This document shows positions 28,615 through 36,799 of a stretch of 64,000 bases of DNA, in pieces. A program made the position numbers and the translations under genes. How positions within the stretch are numbered: position 1 is the stretch's first letter; the number at the start of each line of letters is the position of its first letter. The notes beneath the pieces are model-generated. The model did not search any database. It was not told the origin of the DNA and saw nothing but the letters and a program-made list of their open reading frames with translations. Origin of the DNA: Aquirufa antheringensis (lineage in GTDB: Bacteria > Bacteroidota > Bacteroidia > Cytophagales > Spirosomataceae); the NCBI RefSeq assembly GCF_004307425.1, contig NZ_SEWZ01000002.1, positions 4,935 to 68,934 on the forward strand, in the 5' to 3' direction.

Positions 28615-28644
28615 CAGTCCTAATTAATTTAAGTAGCGGAGTAA

Positions 28645-28680
28645 ATGGTTCTTTCGCTGCTTAATCATTTAAAGAACCAT
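28645..28680 (+). promoter_or_regulatory. Leader hairpin before rpsJ
   Basis: ATGGTTCTTT (28645-28654) and AAAGAACCAT (28671-28680) are perfect 10-bp complements around a 16-nt loop, ending 5 nt before the rpsJ ATG. No T-run follows, so it is not a terminator. Its position would cover the ribosome landing site, suggesting translational control; this is inferred from structure only. Confidence 0.55.
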
Positions 28681-28685
28681 CTTAT

Positions 28686-28991
28686 ATGAATCAAAAAATT
28701 CGCATTAAGCTGAAGTCATTTGACCACTCATTGGTAGACAAATCAGCAGAGAAAATCGTTAAAGCGGTAAAAGCTACAGGAGCAGTTGTTTCTGGACCTA
28801 TCCCTCTTCCAACAAAAATTGAGAAATTCACTGTTTTACGTTCACCACACGTTAACAAGAAAGCACGTGAGCAATTTCAATTATGTACTTACAAGCGTCT
28901 AATCGACATCTTCTCTTCTTCTGCTAAAACAGTAGATGCTTTGATGAAATTAGAATTGCCTTCAGGAGTAGACGTAGAAATCAAGGTTTAA
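28686..28991 (+). CDS. rpsJ: 30S ribosomal protein S10
   Basis: This 101-aa uS10 shows [21 protein letters not shown] at the start, [28 protein letters not shown] in the long loop, and [16 protein letters not shown] at the end. S10 also serves as NusE in antitermination. It stands alone here, without rplC/rplD downstream; rpmH has its own promoter 60 bp later. A strong leader hairpin precedes it. Confidence 0.97.
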   Translation: MNQKIRIKLKSFDHSLVDKSAEKIVKAVKATGAVVSGPIPLPTKIEKFTVLRSPHVNKKAREQFQLCTYKRLIDIFSSSAKTVDALMKLELPSGVDVEIKV

Positions 28992-29026
28992 GGACCTGTC
29001 AGGTGAAGGCCCACAAGCTATGAACC

Positions 29027-29056
29027 TTGATGAATAAATATTTTGTTTTACCTTTG
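29027..29056 (+). promoter_or_regulatory. Promoter of rpmH-rnpA
   Basis: TTG (29027-29029), a 19-nt spacer and TACCTTTG (29049-29056) match the consensus well. The predicted leader is about 38 nt. Confidence 0.7.
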
Positions 29057-29099
29057 CAAGCCCCAATCGAAATGATGGGCTGCTTTAACAAATAAAGAA

Positions 29100-29255
29100 A
29101 TGAAAAGAACTTTTCAACCCTCTGTACGTAAGAGAAAAAACAAACACGGATTCCGTGAGCGTATGTCTACGGCAAACGGTCGTCGCGTATTGACAAACCG
29201 TCGTGCTAAAGGACGTCACAAGTTGACTGTTTCAGACGAAAAAAGAGGCAAATAA
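29100..29255 (+). CDS. rpmH: 50S ribosomal protein L34
   Basis: This 51-aa, strongly basic protein starts [22 protein letters not shown] and continues [21 protein letters not shown], the complete bL34 signature. It has its own promoter and lies 62 bp upstream of rnpA, the nearly universal rpmH-rnpA order. yidD and yidC do not follow here. Confidence 0.97.
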   Translation: MKRTFQPSVRKRKNKHGFRERMSTANGRRVLTNRRAKGRHKLTVSDEKRGK

Positions 29256-29317
29256 GCCATAGATCTTAGAAAAGAAGATTTCTGGTTTGCTATTGTTGTT
29301 CACTTAGTATTCCTGCT

Positions 29318-29722
29318 TTGAAATTTACATTTTCTAAATCGGAGCGTCTAACGCACATTAAGATTATTGATTCCTTATTCGAGAAGGATAGTCGAGTCGT
29401 TGAAGAACGGTTTGTCTATCCTTTTCGTGTTTTATACATTAGAGAGAATACATTCGAGCCCGGACTCGAGCAACCTCAGATTTTGATTTCGGTTCCCAAG
29501 CGTCGATTTAATAAAGCCGTGGATCGAAATACCCTCAAGCGTCGCATCCGCGAGGCATACCGCCTGAATAAACCTCATTTTCAAGTAGAAGGAAAAGCAA
29601 AACTTCCAGATGTATTGGCTTTTGTCTATATTGGTTCTACGATTGAACCCTCAGACAAAATTCACAAGAAAATGGCCGCCATTTTAGACAAATTCACCCA
29701 AGCGAATGAAGCAGCTAGTTAA
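29318..29722 (+). CDS. rnpA: Ribonuclease P protein component
   Basis: This 134-aa protein has the RnpA opening KFTFSKSERLTHIKIIDSLF and the RNA-binding signature around residue 75 (KAVDRNTLKRRIREAYRLNK). It assists the RNase P RNA in tRNA 5' maturation. No ATG is available at the right place; the start is TTG 29318, giving the family's normal N-terminus. The last 17 bases overlap the start of ctpA in another frame, so translation may be coupled. Confidence 0.94.
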   Translation: MKFTFSKSERLTHIKIIDSLFEKDSRVVEERFVYPFRVLYIRENTFEPGLEQPQILISVPKRRFNKAVDRNTLKRRIREAYRLNKPHFQVEGKAKLPDVLAFVYIGSTIEPSDKIHKKMAAILDKFTQANEAAS

Positions 29723-31283
29723 AATAAGCCTTTTCGTGTTTTTGGGTATGGGCTTATGGGCCTTTAGTCGAGCGGACCAATTATTTGACTTGGCTAAAAA
29801 CCTGGATATCTACGCCAGCGTCATCAAAGAACTCAATCAATTCTACGTGGATCCCATCGACCCTAACAAGGTCGTACAGAACTCCATCGACGGAATGCTG
29901 GGTGAATTAGACCCTTACACGGTCTATTATCCAGAAGAAGATTTGGACGAATTCACCAACCTTACCACGGGAAAGTACGAAGGCATCGGTATTCGCGCCT
30001 CGTGGGTGAACAAAGGCTATTACATTACGTATGTAGACGAAGCTAGTCCTGCCTTGCAAGCGGGATTGCAAATAGGTGATCAACTCCTTTCCATCAATGG
30101 AAATCAGATCACTGAAGAATCAGACCCGGGTCTATTAATCAAAGGCCCTAAAGACAGTAAATTAGTCGCAGAAATAAAACGGGGGGATGCTTCCATCTCT
30201 TTAACCATCAACCGCTCAACTGTTCAAATCAAGAATGTGGGCTATGCAGGCATCATTCGTCCGGGCATCGGGTACATCGAATTAGAAGAATTTAATCAAT
30301 CAGCTACCAAAGAAATGAAGGCGGCACTCTTTCAATTGAAGAAAGAGGGGATGAAGAAGTTGATATTGGATTTACGCAATAATCCAGGTGGTTTATTGAC
30401 CCAAGCAGTAGATATTTGCAATCTCTTCTTAGACAAAGAAACGCCCATCGTGAGTACGAAGGGCAAATTACAAGAGTGGAATGCAACTTACAAGGCCTTG
30501 AATCCGAGCTGGGATACGTCGATGCCCATCGTCGTTTTAATCAATCAAAACTCTGCATCAGCTGCCGAAATTGTGGCGGGCGTTTTACAGGATTATGATC
30601 GGGCGACGATTGTGGGGCAGCGGAGTTTTGGGAAAGGTCTGGTTCAGGTAACGCGCGAGTTACCTTATCGAGCGAAAATCAAAATCACCACCGCGAAATA
30701 CTACATTCCAAGCGGCCGCTGCATTCAAGCCATCGATTACTCTGAAAAGAAGGACACGACGAAGCGTGAATTTAAAACGCGTAACGGACGGAAAGTCAAT
30801 GCGGGTGGTGGAATCGAACCCGATGTTTTAGTGGGCAGACCTCAGGCGAACAGCATTACACAGCAATTATTAAAAGAGAAAATCTTCTTCCAATATGCCC
30901 GCCTATACAGAATAAAGCACGCTTCTATAGCGGCGGCAGCTAACTTCCATTTAACGGAAGCTGAATTCGAGGAATTCGTGCAATGGGTAAAAGCGAGCCA
31001 ATTCAAATTCGAGAGTCCGTTAGAGAAACAGATGCGCGATGTGCTGAAAGAAACACAAAAAGATCCTTTGTACGCGAACTTGACGGCGACGCTCGAGAAA
31101 ATCAAGCCGGAATGGGATTCTTCGATCTCGAAAGAGCTACAGGCAAACAAAAAAGTGATTTCGGCGTTATTAGAACAAGAAATAGTGCACCATTATTACC
31201 TGAAAAAAGGAATTAATGAATGGTCTTTTGAACACGATCCTAGCCTTTTGAAAGGTGTGGAATTAATTAGCGCTTTGAAATGA
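29706..31283 (+). CDS. ctpA: C-terminal processing peptidase, S41 family
   Basis: This 525-aa protein has an N-terminal signal/anchor (LVKISLFVFLGMGLWAFS), a PDZ domain (GIGIRASWVNKGYYITYV, ASPALQAGLQIGDQLLSING) and the S41 core with the serine-lysine dyad, Ser285 in NSASAAE and Lys310 in RSFGKG. Such proteases cut periplasmic proteins near their C-termini. About 160 residues follow the core, longer than minimal CtpA. It overlaps rnpA by 17 bp and tsaB by 4 bp, forming a tight operon. Confidence 0.92.
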   Translation: MKQLVKISLFVFLGMGLWAFSRADQLFDLAKNLDIYASVIKELNQFYVDPIDPNKVVQNSIDGMLGELDPYTVYYPEEDLDEFTNLTTGKYEGIGIRASWVNKGYYITYVDEASPALQAGLQIGDQLLSINGNQITEESDPGLLIKGPKDSKLVAEIKRGDASISLTINRSTVQIKNVGYAGIIRPGIGYIELEEFNQSATKEMKAALFQLKKEGMKKLILDLRNNPGGLLTQAVDICNLFLDKETPIVSTKGKLQEWNATYKALNPSWDTSMPIVVLINQNSASAAEIVAGVLQDYDRATIVGQRSFGKGLVQVTRELPYRAKIKITTAKYYIPSGRCIQAIDYSEKKDTTKREFKTRNGRKVNAGGGIEPDVLVGRPQANSITQQLLKEKIFFQYARLYRIKHASIAAAANFHLTEAEFEEFVQWVKASQFKFESPLEKQMRDVLKETQKDPLYANLTATLEKIKPEWDSSISKELQANKKVISALLEQEIVHHYYLKKGINEWSFEHDPSLLKGVELISALK

Positions 31284-31954
31284 GTTTTATCCTAAGTCTA
31301 GATACATCAACCCAAAACTGTTCCGTTGCCCTCCACGAAAATGGGCAATTGATTACGCAGGAATTAGTGGATGAGGAGGGTTCTCATTCCAAATCGCTGA
31401 CTCTTTTGATTGAAAAAGTAATGAAGACAGCGGGTCGCACGCTAGCTGAACTATCCGCCGTGGCCGTTTCAAACGGACCCGGATCTTATACTGGCTTACG
31501 CATCGGTTTAGCGACGGCGAAAGGAATTTGCTTCGCTTTGGACAAGCCTTTGATCTGTTTGCCCACTCTACGAGTCTTGGCCTCCGCAGTCGATGCACCC
31601 GCCGGATCGCTACTTTTACCCATGTTAGATGCGCGCAGAATGGAAGTGTATGCAGCCGTTTATACAGCAGCACTAGAAGAAGTGTCTCCACAAGAAGCGC
31701 ATATTCTAAACCAGGAGTCATTTCAAACTTTTGCGCCTGTTGTGGCTTTTGGGAATGGGTCCGCGAAATGGCAAGAAAGCTGTACGCATTCCTCTATCAC
31801 ATTTCTCGATGGGCCTTTATTACCTGAGGCTCAATATATGGGAAACTTAGCCCACGAGGCTTTTTTGAACCAAAAATTCGAAAACCTCGTTACCAAAGAG
31901 CCCGATTATTTAAAAGAGTATATGGGCACTAAACCGAAACTTAAATCCTTGTAA
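31280..31954 (+). CDS. tsaB: tRNA t6A37 biosynthesis protein TsaB
   Basis: This 224-aa ASKHA-fold protein has LSLDTSTQNCSVAL at the start and SNGPGSYTGLRIGLATAKG near residue 64, the TsaB signature. It scaffolds TsaD and TsaE in making threonylcarbamoyl-adenosine in ANN-decoding tRNAs. The zinc-binding histidines of TsaD are absent, as expected for TsaB. Its ATG overlaps the ctpA stop (ATGA) and DUF2480 follows one base after its stop. Confidence 0.93.
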   Translation: MSFILSLDTSTQNCSVALHENGQLITQELVDEEGSHSKSLTLLIEKVMKTAGRTLAELSAVAVSNGPGSYTGLRIGLATAKGICFALDKPLICLPTLRVLASAVDAPAGSLLLPMLDARRMEVYAAVYTAALEEVSPQEAHILNQESFQTFAPVVAFGNGSAKWQESCTHSSITFLDGPLLPEAQYMGNLAHEAFLNQKFENLVTKEPDYLKEYMGTKPKLKSL

Positions 31955-31955
31955 G

Positions 31956-32462
31956 ATGGCAGAGGAAATCATTAACCGAGTTAACCAAAGTGGACTGACG
32001 CAAATCGACCTAGAAGATCTGCGCGTTCCGGGTGAGCGTGTTTTCATCGACATCAAGGAGCAATTATTCCAAGGCATCGCCTTACGCGAGAAAGATTTTA
32101 GAGAGTTCATCGCTGGCCAAGATTGGTCGACCTATACCGGCAAACACGTGGCGGTAGGTTGTAGTGAAGATGCGATTATCCCCACCTGGGCCTATATGTT
32201 ATTGGGGGTTCAATTGACTCCTTTTGCAAAGACACTCGTATTCGGGAATCTGGCAGATTTAGAAAAGACTTTGTTTGAGCAGGCTTTGGCGAAGATAAAA
32301 CCTACAGATTTTCAGGATGCCAAAATCGTCATCAAAGGTTGCTCAAAAGAATCCGTTCCTACCGAGGCCTATTTGAAAATCACGCAATTACTGCAACCGG
32401 TGGCGAAGAGCCTGTTTTTTGGAGAACCCTGCAGCACGGTTCCGCTTTTTAAAAGAAAATAA
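31956..32462 (+). CDS. DUF2480 family protein
   Basis: This 168-aa protein belongs to the Bacteroidota family DUF2480, with DLEDLRVPGERVFIDIKEQLFQGIALREKDFRE at about 19-51 and repeated GCSxxxxxP segments (VGCSEDAIIPTWAY and IKGCSKESVPTEAYL) suggesting an internal duplication. It lacks a signal peptide and membrane helices. The function is unknown to me. It is in the ctpA-tsaB operon, and a promoter-like element precedes the next gene. Confidence 0.82.
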   Translation: MAEEIINRVNQSGLTQIDLEDLRVPGERVFIDIKEQLFQGIALREKDFREFIAGQDWSTYTGKHVAVGCSEDAIIPTWAYMLLGVQLTPFAKTLVFGNLADLEKTLFEQALAKIKPTDFQDAKIVIKGCSKESVPTEAYLKITQLLQPVAKSLFFGEPCSTVPLFKRK

Positions 32463-32464
32463 GG

Positions 32465-32472
32465 TAATTTTG
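32465..32472 (+). promoter_or_regulatory. -7 element 4 nt before the fructosamine-kinase-like gene
   Basis: TAATTTTG fits TAnnTTTG exactly and ends four bases before ATG 32477. If used, the transcript would be essentially leaderless. The -33 region is T-rich but not distinctive. Confidence 0.45.
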
Positions 32473-32476
32473 TCCT

Positions 32477-33364
32477 ATGTCCACTGAAACGCAAGCACAA
32501 TACCAGTTTATTGATAAAATTATCCAGCATCATGTAGGTGAAAATACCGAGGTGAAGGACTTAGAATTTTTCTACGGGGGAAATTTCAACTTGGCGGTGC
32601 GTGTACAATTGAAAAATGCGGACGAATACTTCATCAAATGGAACCAAGGAGATCACCAAGGTTTGTTTGATGCGGAGGCGAAAAACCTAGATTTAATCGG
32701 AAAAACTTCTTCTATTTCAGTGCCCAGCGTTATGGGCACGGGAACGATGGAGGAAAAAGAATACTTGATGATGGAATGTATTCCATCGGGAGAAAAGGCC
32801 GCTAATTACTGGGTGGATTTTGGGGAGAAGCTAGCTTTATTGCATAAAAATACGTCTGAAAGCGGGCACGGACTCGATTACACGAACTTCATCGGAGCTG
32901 CTCCGCAAATCAATACGTGGAATCAGGATGGTATCGCCTTTTTCATCGAACATCGCTTGCGCAACCAATTAGCGAGAGCGATCTATGATCGTAAAATCGA
33001 TGCTGAATTAGAGGCTAAATTTGAAACCCTATTCGAAAAATTGCCTTCCCTCCTACCAAACGAAAAATCTGCTTTAATTCACGGGGACCTTTGGTCTGGA
33101 AATGCCATGACAAATCCGCAAGGATTAATTACGCTCGTGGATCCGGCCTGCTATTATGGTTTCAGGGAAGCAGAATTAGCCTTTACGACCATGTTTGGAG
33201 GATTTGACGAGTCGTTTTATGAGGCATACCATGCGAATTTTCCGATTGAAAAAGGATTCCATGAACGCATACCTTTGTATAATCTATACCCACTTTTAGT
33301 GCACGTCAATCTATTCGGAGAGGGTTATTTGCCTGCCGTTAAGAAGATTGTAGATTCGTATTAA
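32477..33364 (+). CDS. Fructosamine kinase family protein
   Basis: This 295-aa protein has the aminoglycoside-phosphotransferase fold of fructosamine-3-kinases: FFYGGNFNLAVRV (nucleotide loop), FIKWN lysine, catalytic HGDLWSGNAM near residue 201 and LVDPACYYGFREAELA. It probably phosphorylates ketosamines on glycated proteins or amino acids, repairing glycation damage. It is cytoplasmic. It converges on ispH with a 26-bp overlap. Substrate assignment is by family only. Confidence 0.88.
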   Translation: MSTETQAQYQFIDKIIQHHVGENTEVKDLEFFYGGNFNLAVRVQLKNADEYFIKWNQGDHQGLFDAEAKNLDLIGKTSSISVPSVMGTGTMEEKEYLMMECIPSGEKAANYWVDFGEKLALLHKNTSESGHGLDYTNFIGAAPQINTWNQDGIAFFIEHRLRNQLARAIYDRKIDAELEAKFETLFEKLPSLLPNEKSALIHGDLWSGNAMTNPQGLITLVDPACYYGFREAELAFTTMFGGFDESFYEAYHANFPIEKGFHERIPLYNLYPLLVHVNLFGEGYLPAVKKIVDSY

Positions 33365-34640
33365 CCACTTCGTCTACGTCCTTGGCTCCTGGGAAAAAGG
33401 ATACGAGTTTACGTAAGATTTCTTCCATCACCGCATCTGGGCAAGAAGCTCCACAGGTCAACAAAATGCGTGTTTTCTCTTTCGTAGGAATGAAGAAAGT
33501 GGTCAGCCGCTCCTCTTTGGCCCTATTATCAAAATGCAGAACCTGGTCCCCAGAAATCAATTTCTCCGCGTTCTTGATAAAATAAGTGGGCAATTTCTCC
33601 ACACATAGATCCACCAAGTGCGCCGTATTCGAGGAATTATAACCACCGGCAACAATGGCAAAATCAGCCTCTTCAGCTAATAAGCCATAGGTAGCACTCT
33701 GGTTATCATTTGTGGCGTAACAAAGCGTATCACGTGTATCTGCGAAATAATCTTTGATATTTTCAGGGGCTAATTGAAAATGCAGACGAATGATTTGACG
33801 TAAATAATCCACGATTTCCTGTGTGTCCGTCGCTAACATCGTCGTTTGATTGACCACACCAATGCGTTTTAAATCTTTCACCGGATTAAAACCCTCAGAA
33901 TATTGTCCATCAAACTCTGCAAAAAACTCCTCTGCTGATTTTTCTTCCTTGATATAGGCCGCTAGAGCAATCGCCTGCTTGATATCCTTGATAATCAAGG
34001 TGGGTGTCACAGATTGTGAATGCGAGAAAGTAGCCTTCGTCTCCTCATGACTCGGTTTCCCGTGCACAATCACGGTATAGTCTTTTTTACCTATTGCGTC
34101 CGCCCGATTCCATACCTTCTCCACAAAAGGGCAAGTCGTATCGTAGGCATAGGGGTCAATTCCGCGGGATTGTAAGATGGCTTGGGTCTCTAAAGTCGTT
34201 CCAAATGCAGGTACAATCACCACATCATTCGAGCTTAACTCCGACCACTCTACTAATTGATTCCCATGCGTATCTTGAATAAAACGCACTCCGCGATCAG
34301 CCAAATCCGCATTCACAGCAGGGTTATGAATCATTTCTGACAATAAGAAAATACGTTTATCCGGATTTTCATCGATAATCTGATAGGCTGTTTCCACCGC
34401 ATTTTCTACTCCGTAGCAGAAACCAAAATGTCGAGAAAGCAACACCTCCACCGGACCGAAATCCAAGTGTGTAGGCGTGAAATCTTTTTTTAATTTATCT
34501 TGTACTCGACGAGCCTCTTTAATCCGACCAATCAAATTACTCTTGAACAAAGAGGGGATAGAGAAGGATTTCATTTTTTTAAAGGTCCGTTTAAGAGGGG
34601 TATGAGTGGAGAATGTACGCTTTTGTGCAATTGAATGCAT
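33339..34640 (-). CDS. ispH: 4-hydroxy-3-methylbut-2-enyl diphosphate reductase
   Basis: This 433-aa protein carries the three IspH Fe-S cysteines: Cys75 (HFGFCYGV), Cys170 (YDTTCPFVEKV) and Cys307 (DTLCYATNDNQ), plus GASCPD near 398-402. It makes IPP and DMAPP in the last MEP step. It is over 100 residues longer than E. coli IspH, with an N-terminal extension of about 60 residues and internal insertions such as 231-257; long forms are typical of this phylum. It is monocistronic, with a -7 element at 34672-34679. Confidence 0.95.
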   Translation of the reverse strand: MHSIAQKRTFSTHTPLKRTFKKMKSFSIPSLFKSNLIGRIKEARRVQDKLKKDFTPTHLDFGPVEVLLSRHFGFCYGVENAVETAYQIIDENPDKRIFLLSEMIHNPAVNADLADRGVRFIQDTHGNQLVEWSELSSNDVVIVPAFGTTLETQAILQSRGIDPYAYDTTCPFVEKVWNRADAIGKKDYTVIVHGKPSHEETKATFSHSQSVTPTLIIKDIKQAIALAAYIKEEKSAEEFFAEFDGQYSEGFNPVKDLKRIGVVNQTTMLATDTQEIVDYLRQIIRLHFQLAPENIKDYFADTRDTLCYATNDNQSATYGLLAEEADFAIVAGGYNSSNTAHLVDLCVEKLPTYFIKNAEKLISGDQVLHFDNRAKEERLTTFFIPTKEKTRILLTCGASCPDAVMEEILRKLVSFFPGAKDVDEVVNTNLQSS

Positions 34641-34671
34641 TTTATAAACTGATTTTTTGGTTATTGGTTTT

Positions 34672-34679
34672 CAAAATTA
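34672..34679 (-). promoter_or_regulatory. -7 element of the ispH promoter
   Basis: On the minus strand TAATTTTG lies 31 nt before the ispH start codon. The -33 element is not clear. Confidence 0.5.
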
Positions 34680-34743
34680 CGACATCTACGGCAATTAATC
34701 ATTTTTTGTGGCTAATTTGCACCTTATTTAATCAGCAATCTGT

Positions 34744-35109
34744 ATGGAATTCGAGCCAGCAATAGTGATAGAAGATTGGGAGATGATTCTCGATTTTTTC
34801 GAAAACTCGTTTGGCAAACGCCCCACTGAAATGGAACCGATCTTGTTATTGATCGGTGTCCAAGAATTAGGTCAGGGTCACGCACACTTTACGAAAGAAC
34901 AAAAGCAAGATCTCCTCCACATCGCCACTTGTAAGGTGCTGAGCTATAGCGATTTTTACCGTTTAGAGGGCTTGGATGAGGAAGGTTGGCCGCATTGGGA
35001 AAATGTCCAAGGAATTCCTTCACTGCCGCTGAAAGAGCAAGAAATCCTATTAAAAGCACACATCATTCATTATTTCAAAACCGAGGTATTCCCGAATGAA
35101 AATAATTAG
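34744..35109 (+). CDS. Conserved hypothetical protein
   Basis: This 121-aa acidic protein is predicted mostly alpha-helical (for example MILDFFENSFGKRPTEMEPILLLIGVQEL). It has no signal peptide or membrane helix. I recognise it only as a type of small protein often found in Bacteroidota, with motif GVQELGQGHAHFTKEQKQDL. The last 14 bases overlap the start of xth, so the two are translationally linked. Function unknown. Confidence 0.75.
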   Translation: MEFEPAIVIEDWEMILDFFENSFGKRPTEMEPILLLIGVQELGQGHAHFTKEQKQDLLHIATCKVLSYSDFYRLEGLDEEGWPHWENVQGIPSLPLKEQEILLKAHIIHYFKTEVFPNENN

Positions 35110-35860
35110 CTATAACGTGAACGGCATTCGTGCCGCGATAACAAAAGGTTTCGTTTCTTGGCTTCAAGAAGAAAATCCAGATATCGTCTGTATTCAAGAA
35201 TTGAAGGCGGAAGTAGAACAAGTGGACTTGAGCGAAATTTTCGCTTTGGGCTATGAGGTTTATTGGCATTCGGCTCAGAAAAAAGGCTATTCTGGTGTAG
35301 CGATTTTTAGTAAAATTAGGCCAAATAACGTGTCAGTGGGTTGCGGTATCGATAAGTACGACTCCGAAGGTCGCGTTTTGCGTGCTGATTACGACGGATT
35401 TTCGGTGATGAGCGTCTACATGCCCTCCGGCTCCAGCGGCGATGAAAGACAAGCCTTCAAAATGAACTGGTTAGGCGATTTTCAAAACTACATTAACGCC
35501 CTCAAGATTGAATTTCCGAATTTAGTCATTGCCGGCGATTACAATATTTGCCACAAAGCGATTGACATTCATAACCCGAAAGGCAACGCGAACAGCTCTG
35601 GTTTCTTGCCGGAAGAACGCGAATGGATGGACGGATTCGTGAGCCGCGGATTTGTGGACTCCTTTAGAGCTATTAACACAGAACCTCACCACTACAGCTG
35701 GTGGTCCTACCGCGCGGGAGCTCGTGGCAAAAACTTGGGCTGGCGAATTGATTACCAGATGGTATCTGAGGCTTTGGCAGAAAAAATCCAACACGCCTCT
35801 ATCCTACCGGATGTCAAACATTCCGACCATTGCCCCATCGTTTTAATTCTTAATTGCTAA
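35096..35860 (+). CDS. xth: Exodeoxyribonuclease III (AP endonuclease)
   Basis: This 254-aa EEP-fold nuclease begins KIISYNVNGIRAA, with metal-binding Glu in CIQELKAE, YSGVAIFSK, the GDYNICHKAIDIHNPK catalytic segment, GWRIDYQM and the terminal SDHCPIV. It nicks at abasic sites and trims 3' ends during base-excision repair. It overlaps the upstream hypothetical gene by 14 bp and is followed 4 bp later by a [2Fe-2S] protein gene. Confidence 0.94.
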   Translation: MKIISYNVNGIRAAITKGFVSWLQEENPDIVCIQELKAEVEQVDLSEIFALGYEVYWHSAQKKGYSGVAIFSKIRPNNVSVGCGIDKYDSEGRVLRADYDGFSVMSVYMPSGSSGDERQAFKMNWLGDFQNYINALKIEFPNLVIAGDYNICHKAIDIHNPKGNANSSGFLPEEREWMDGFVSRGFVDSFRAINTEPHHYSWWSYRAGARGKNLGWRIDYQMVSEALAEKIQHASILPDVKHSDHCPIVLILNC

Positions 35861-35864
35861 TTAT

Positions 35865-36167
35865 ATGCACTTCGAAAAACACGTATTTATCTGCGCTAAC
35901 GACAAAGATGCCCCTAAAAAATGTTGCGGTTCAGGCCACGGAATGGAATTAGTAGACGCTTTCCGCGCGAGCTATGCAGCCCAAGGTGGAACGGCTAAAA
36001 TCCGCGTCCAGAAATCAGGATGCCTTGATTTCTGTGGCAAAGGACCTACGATGGTCGTGTATCCAGAAGGCGTATTCTACGGCAATGTGCAAGTAGCAGA
36101 TGTAGCAGAGATCACAAAATCGCATTTAATCGAAGACGAAATTGTGACTCGCCTCCAAATTCAATAA
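35865..36167 (+). CDS. (2Fe-2S) thioredoxin-like ferredoxin
   Basis: This 100-aa protein has the thioredoxin-like ferredoxin pattern: FICANDKDAPKKCC near residues 8-21 and GCLDFCGKGPTMVVYPEG at 52-69, supplying four cluster cysteines. It resembles the peripheral NuoE-like or sucrase/ferredoxin fold. The electron partner is unknown. The gene sits 4 bp after xth and 8 bp before a RecB-like nuclease in an apparent operon. Confidence 0.86.
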   Translation: MHFEKHVFICANDKDAPKKCCGSGHGMELVDAFRASYAAQGGTAKIRVQKSGCLDFCGKGPTMVVYPEGVFYGNVQVADVAEITKSHLIEDEIVTRLQIQ

Positions 36168-36175
36168 ATTGCAGC

Positions 36176-36799
36176 ATGATTTACCGCTTATATCCCACGC
36201 TTTTAAATTCCTTTAACCTCTATGTGAGCCAATCCCGGGATGGAAATGGCAAAATCATCGTGGATGAAATCGAACTAATCGATCGCATCAACCGCGTGCG
36301 TAAACCTACGACGAATGCACAGCAAAAAGGGATTGATTTTGAGCGAGCGGTGACTTTGGGTGAAAACGAAGAAGCATTTGCGGAGGGAATCATCGATCAA
36401 GCGCGCGAATTATTACCCGCCAAATACAAAACCCAGTTTTACGTAGAATCGCGCTATAAGAACGCGCAAATCTACGGCTACATTGATGGCGTAGGTGATT
36501 CGGTGGCTTTTGACTTAAAAAGTACGGCCTATTACGAGCCGAATCGCTTTTTGACTAACCACCAAAACCTGTATTTATTAGGTCTACAGAAATACGGTAT
36601 TGAGCGCCTAGACTACGTTATTACGGACTTCAAACAGGTGTATGTGGAATCTTACGATGTAAAAAATATCGATTTCAGTTTCCAATACGACCAGATCGAA
36701 AAGTTCATCTTGTTCTTAGAAGAGAACAAGAAATTCATTCGAGACAAGAAGATTTTTGACCGTAAATCGAGCGATAATCAATTATCGATTTTTGAGTAA
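36176..36799 (+). CDS. PD-(D/E)XK (RecB-like) nuclease with C-terminal clamp-type motif
   Basis: This 207-aa protein shows the RecB-like nuclease core: Glu56 in GIDFER, Asp104 in GYIDGV, the D-x-K pair Asp113/Lys115 in AFDLKS, and the QxxxY-like HQNLYLLG starting at residue 129. It ends in NQLSIFE, where QLSIF (202-206) resembles the sliding-clamp-binding consensus QL(S/D)LF. The nuclease fold is inferred from motifs. Genes around it (xth, DEDDh exonuclease, nucleotidase) suggest DNA repair. The 3' end overlaps the convergent HAD gene by 18 bp, including the clamp-like tail. Confidence 0.72.
   Translation: MIYRLYPTLLNSFNLYVSQSRDGNGKIIVDEIELIDRINRVRKPTTNAQQKGIDFERAVTLGENEEAFAEGIIDQARELLPAKYKTQFYVESRYKNAQIYGYIDGVGDSVAFDLKSTAYYEPNRFLTNHQNLYLLGLQKYGIERLDYVITDFKQVYVESYDVKNIDFSFQYDQIEKFILFLEENKKFIRDKKIFDRKSSDNQLSIFE

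Noticed and set aside
29058-29083. AGCCC/GGGCT hairpin before rpmH
   Set aside because: Its 5' arm probably lies upstream of the transcription start predicted from the -7 element, so it would not be in the RNA.
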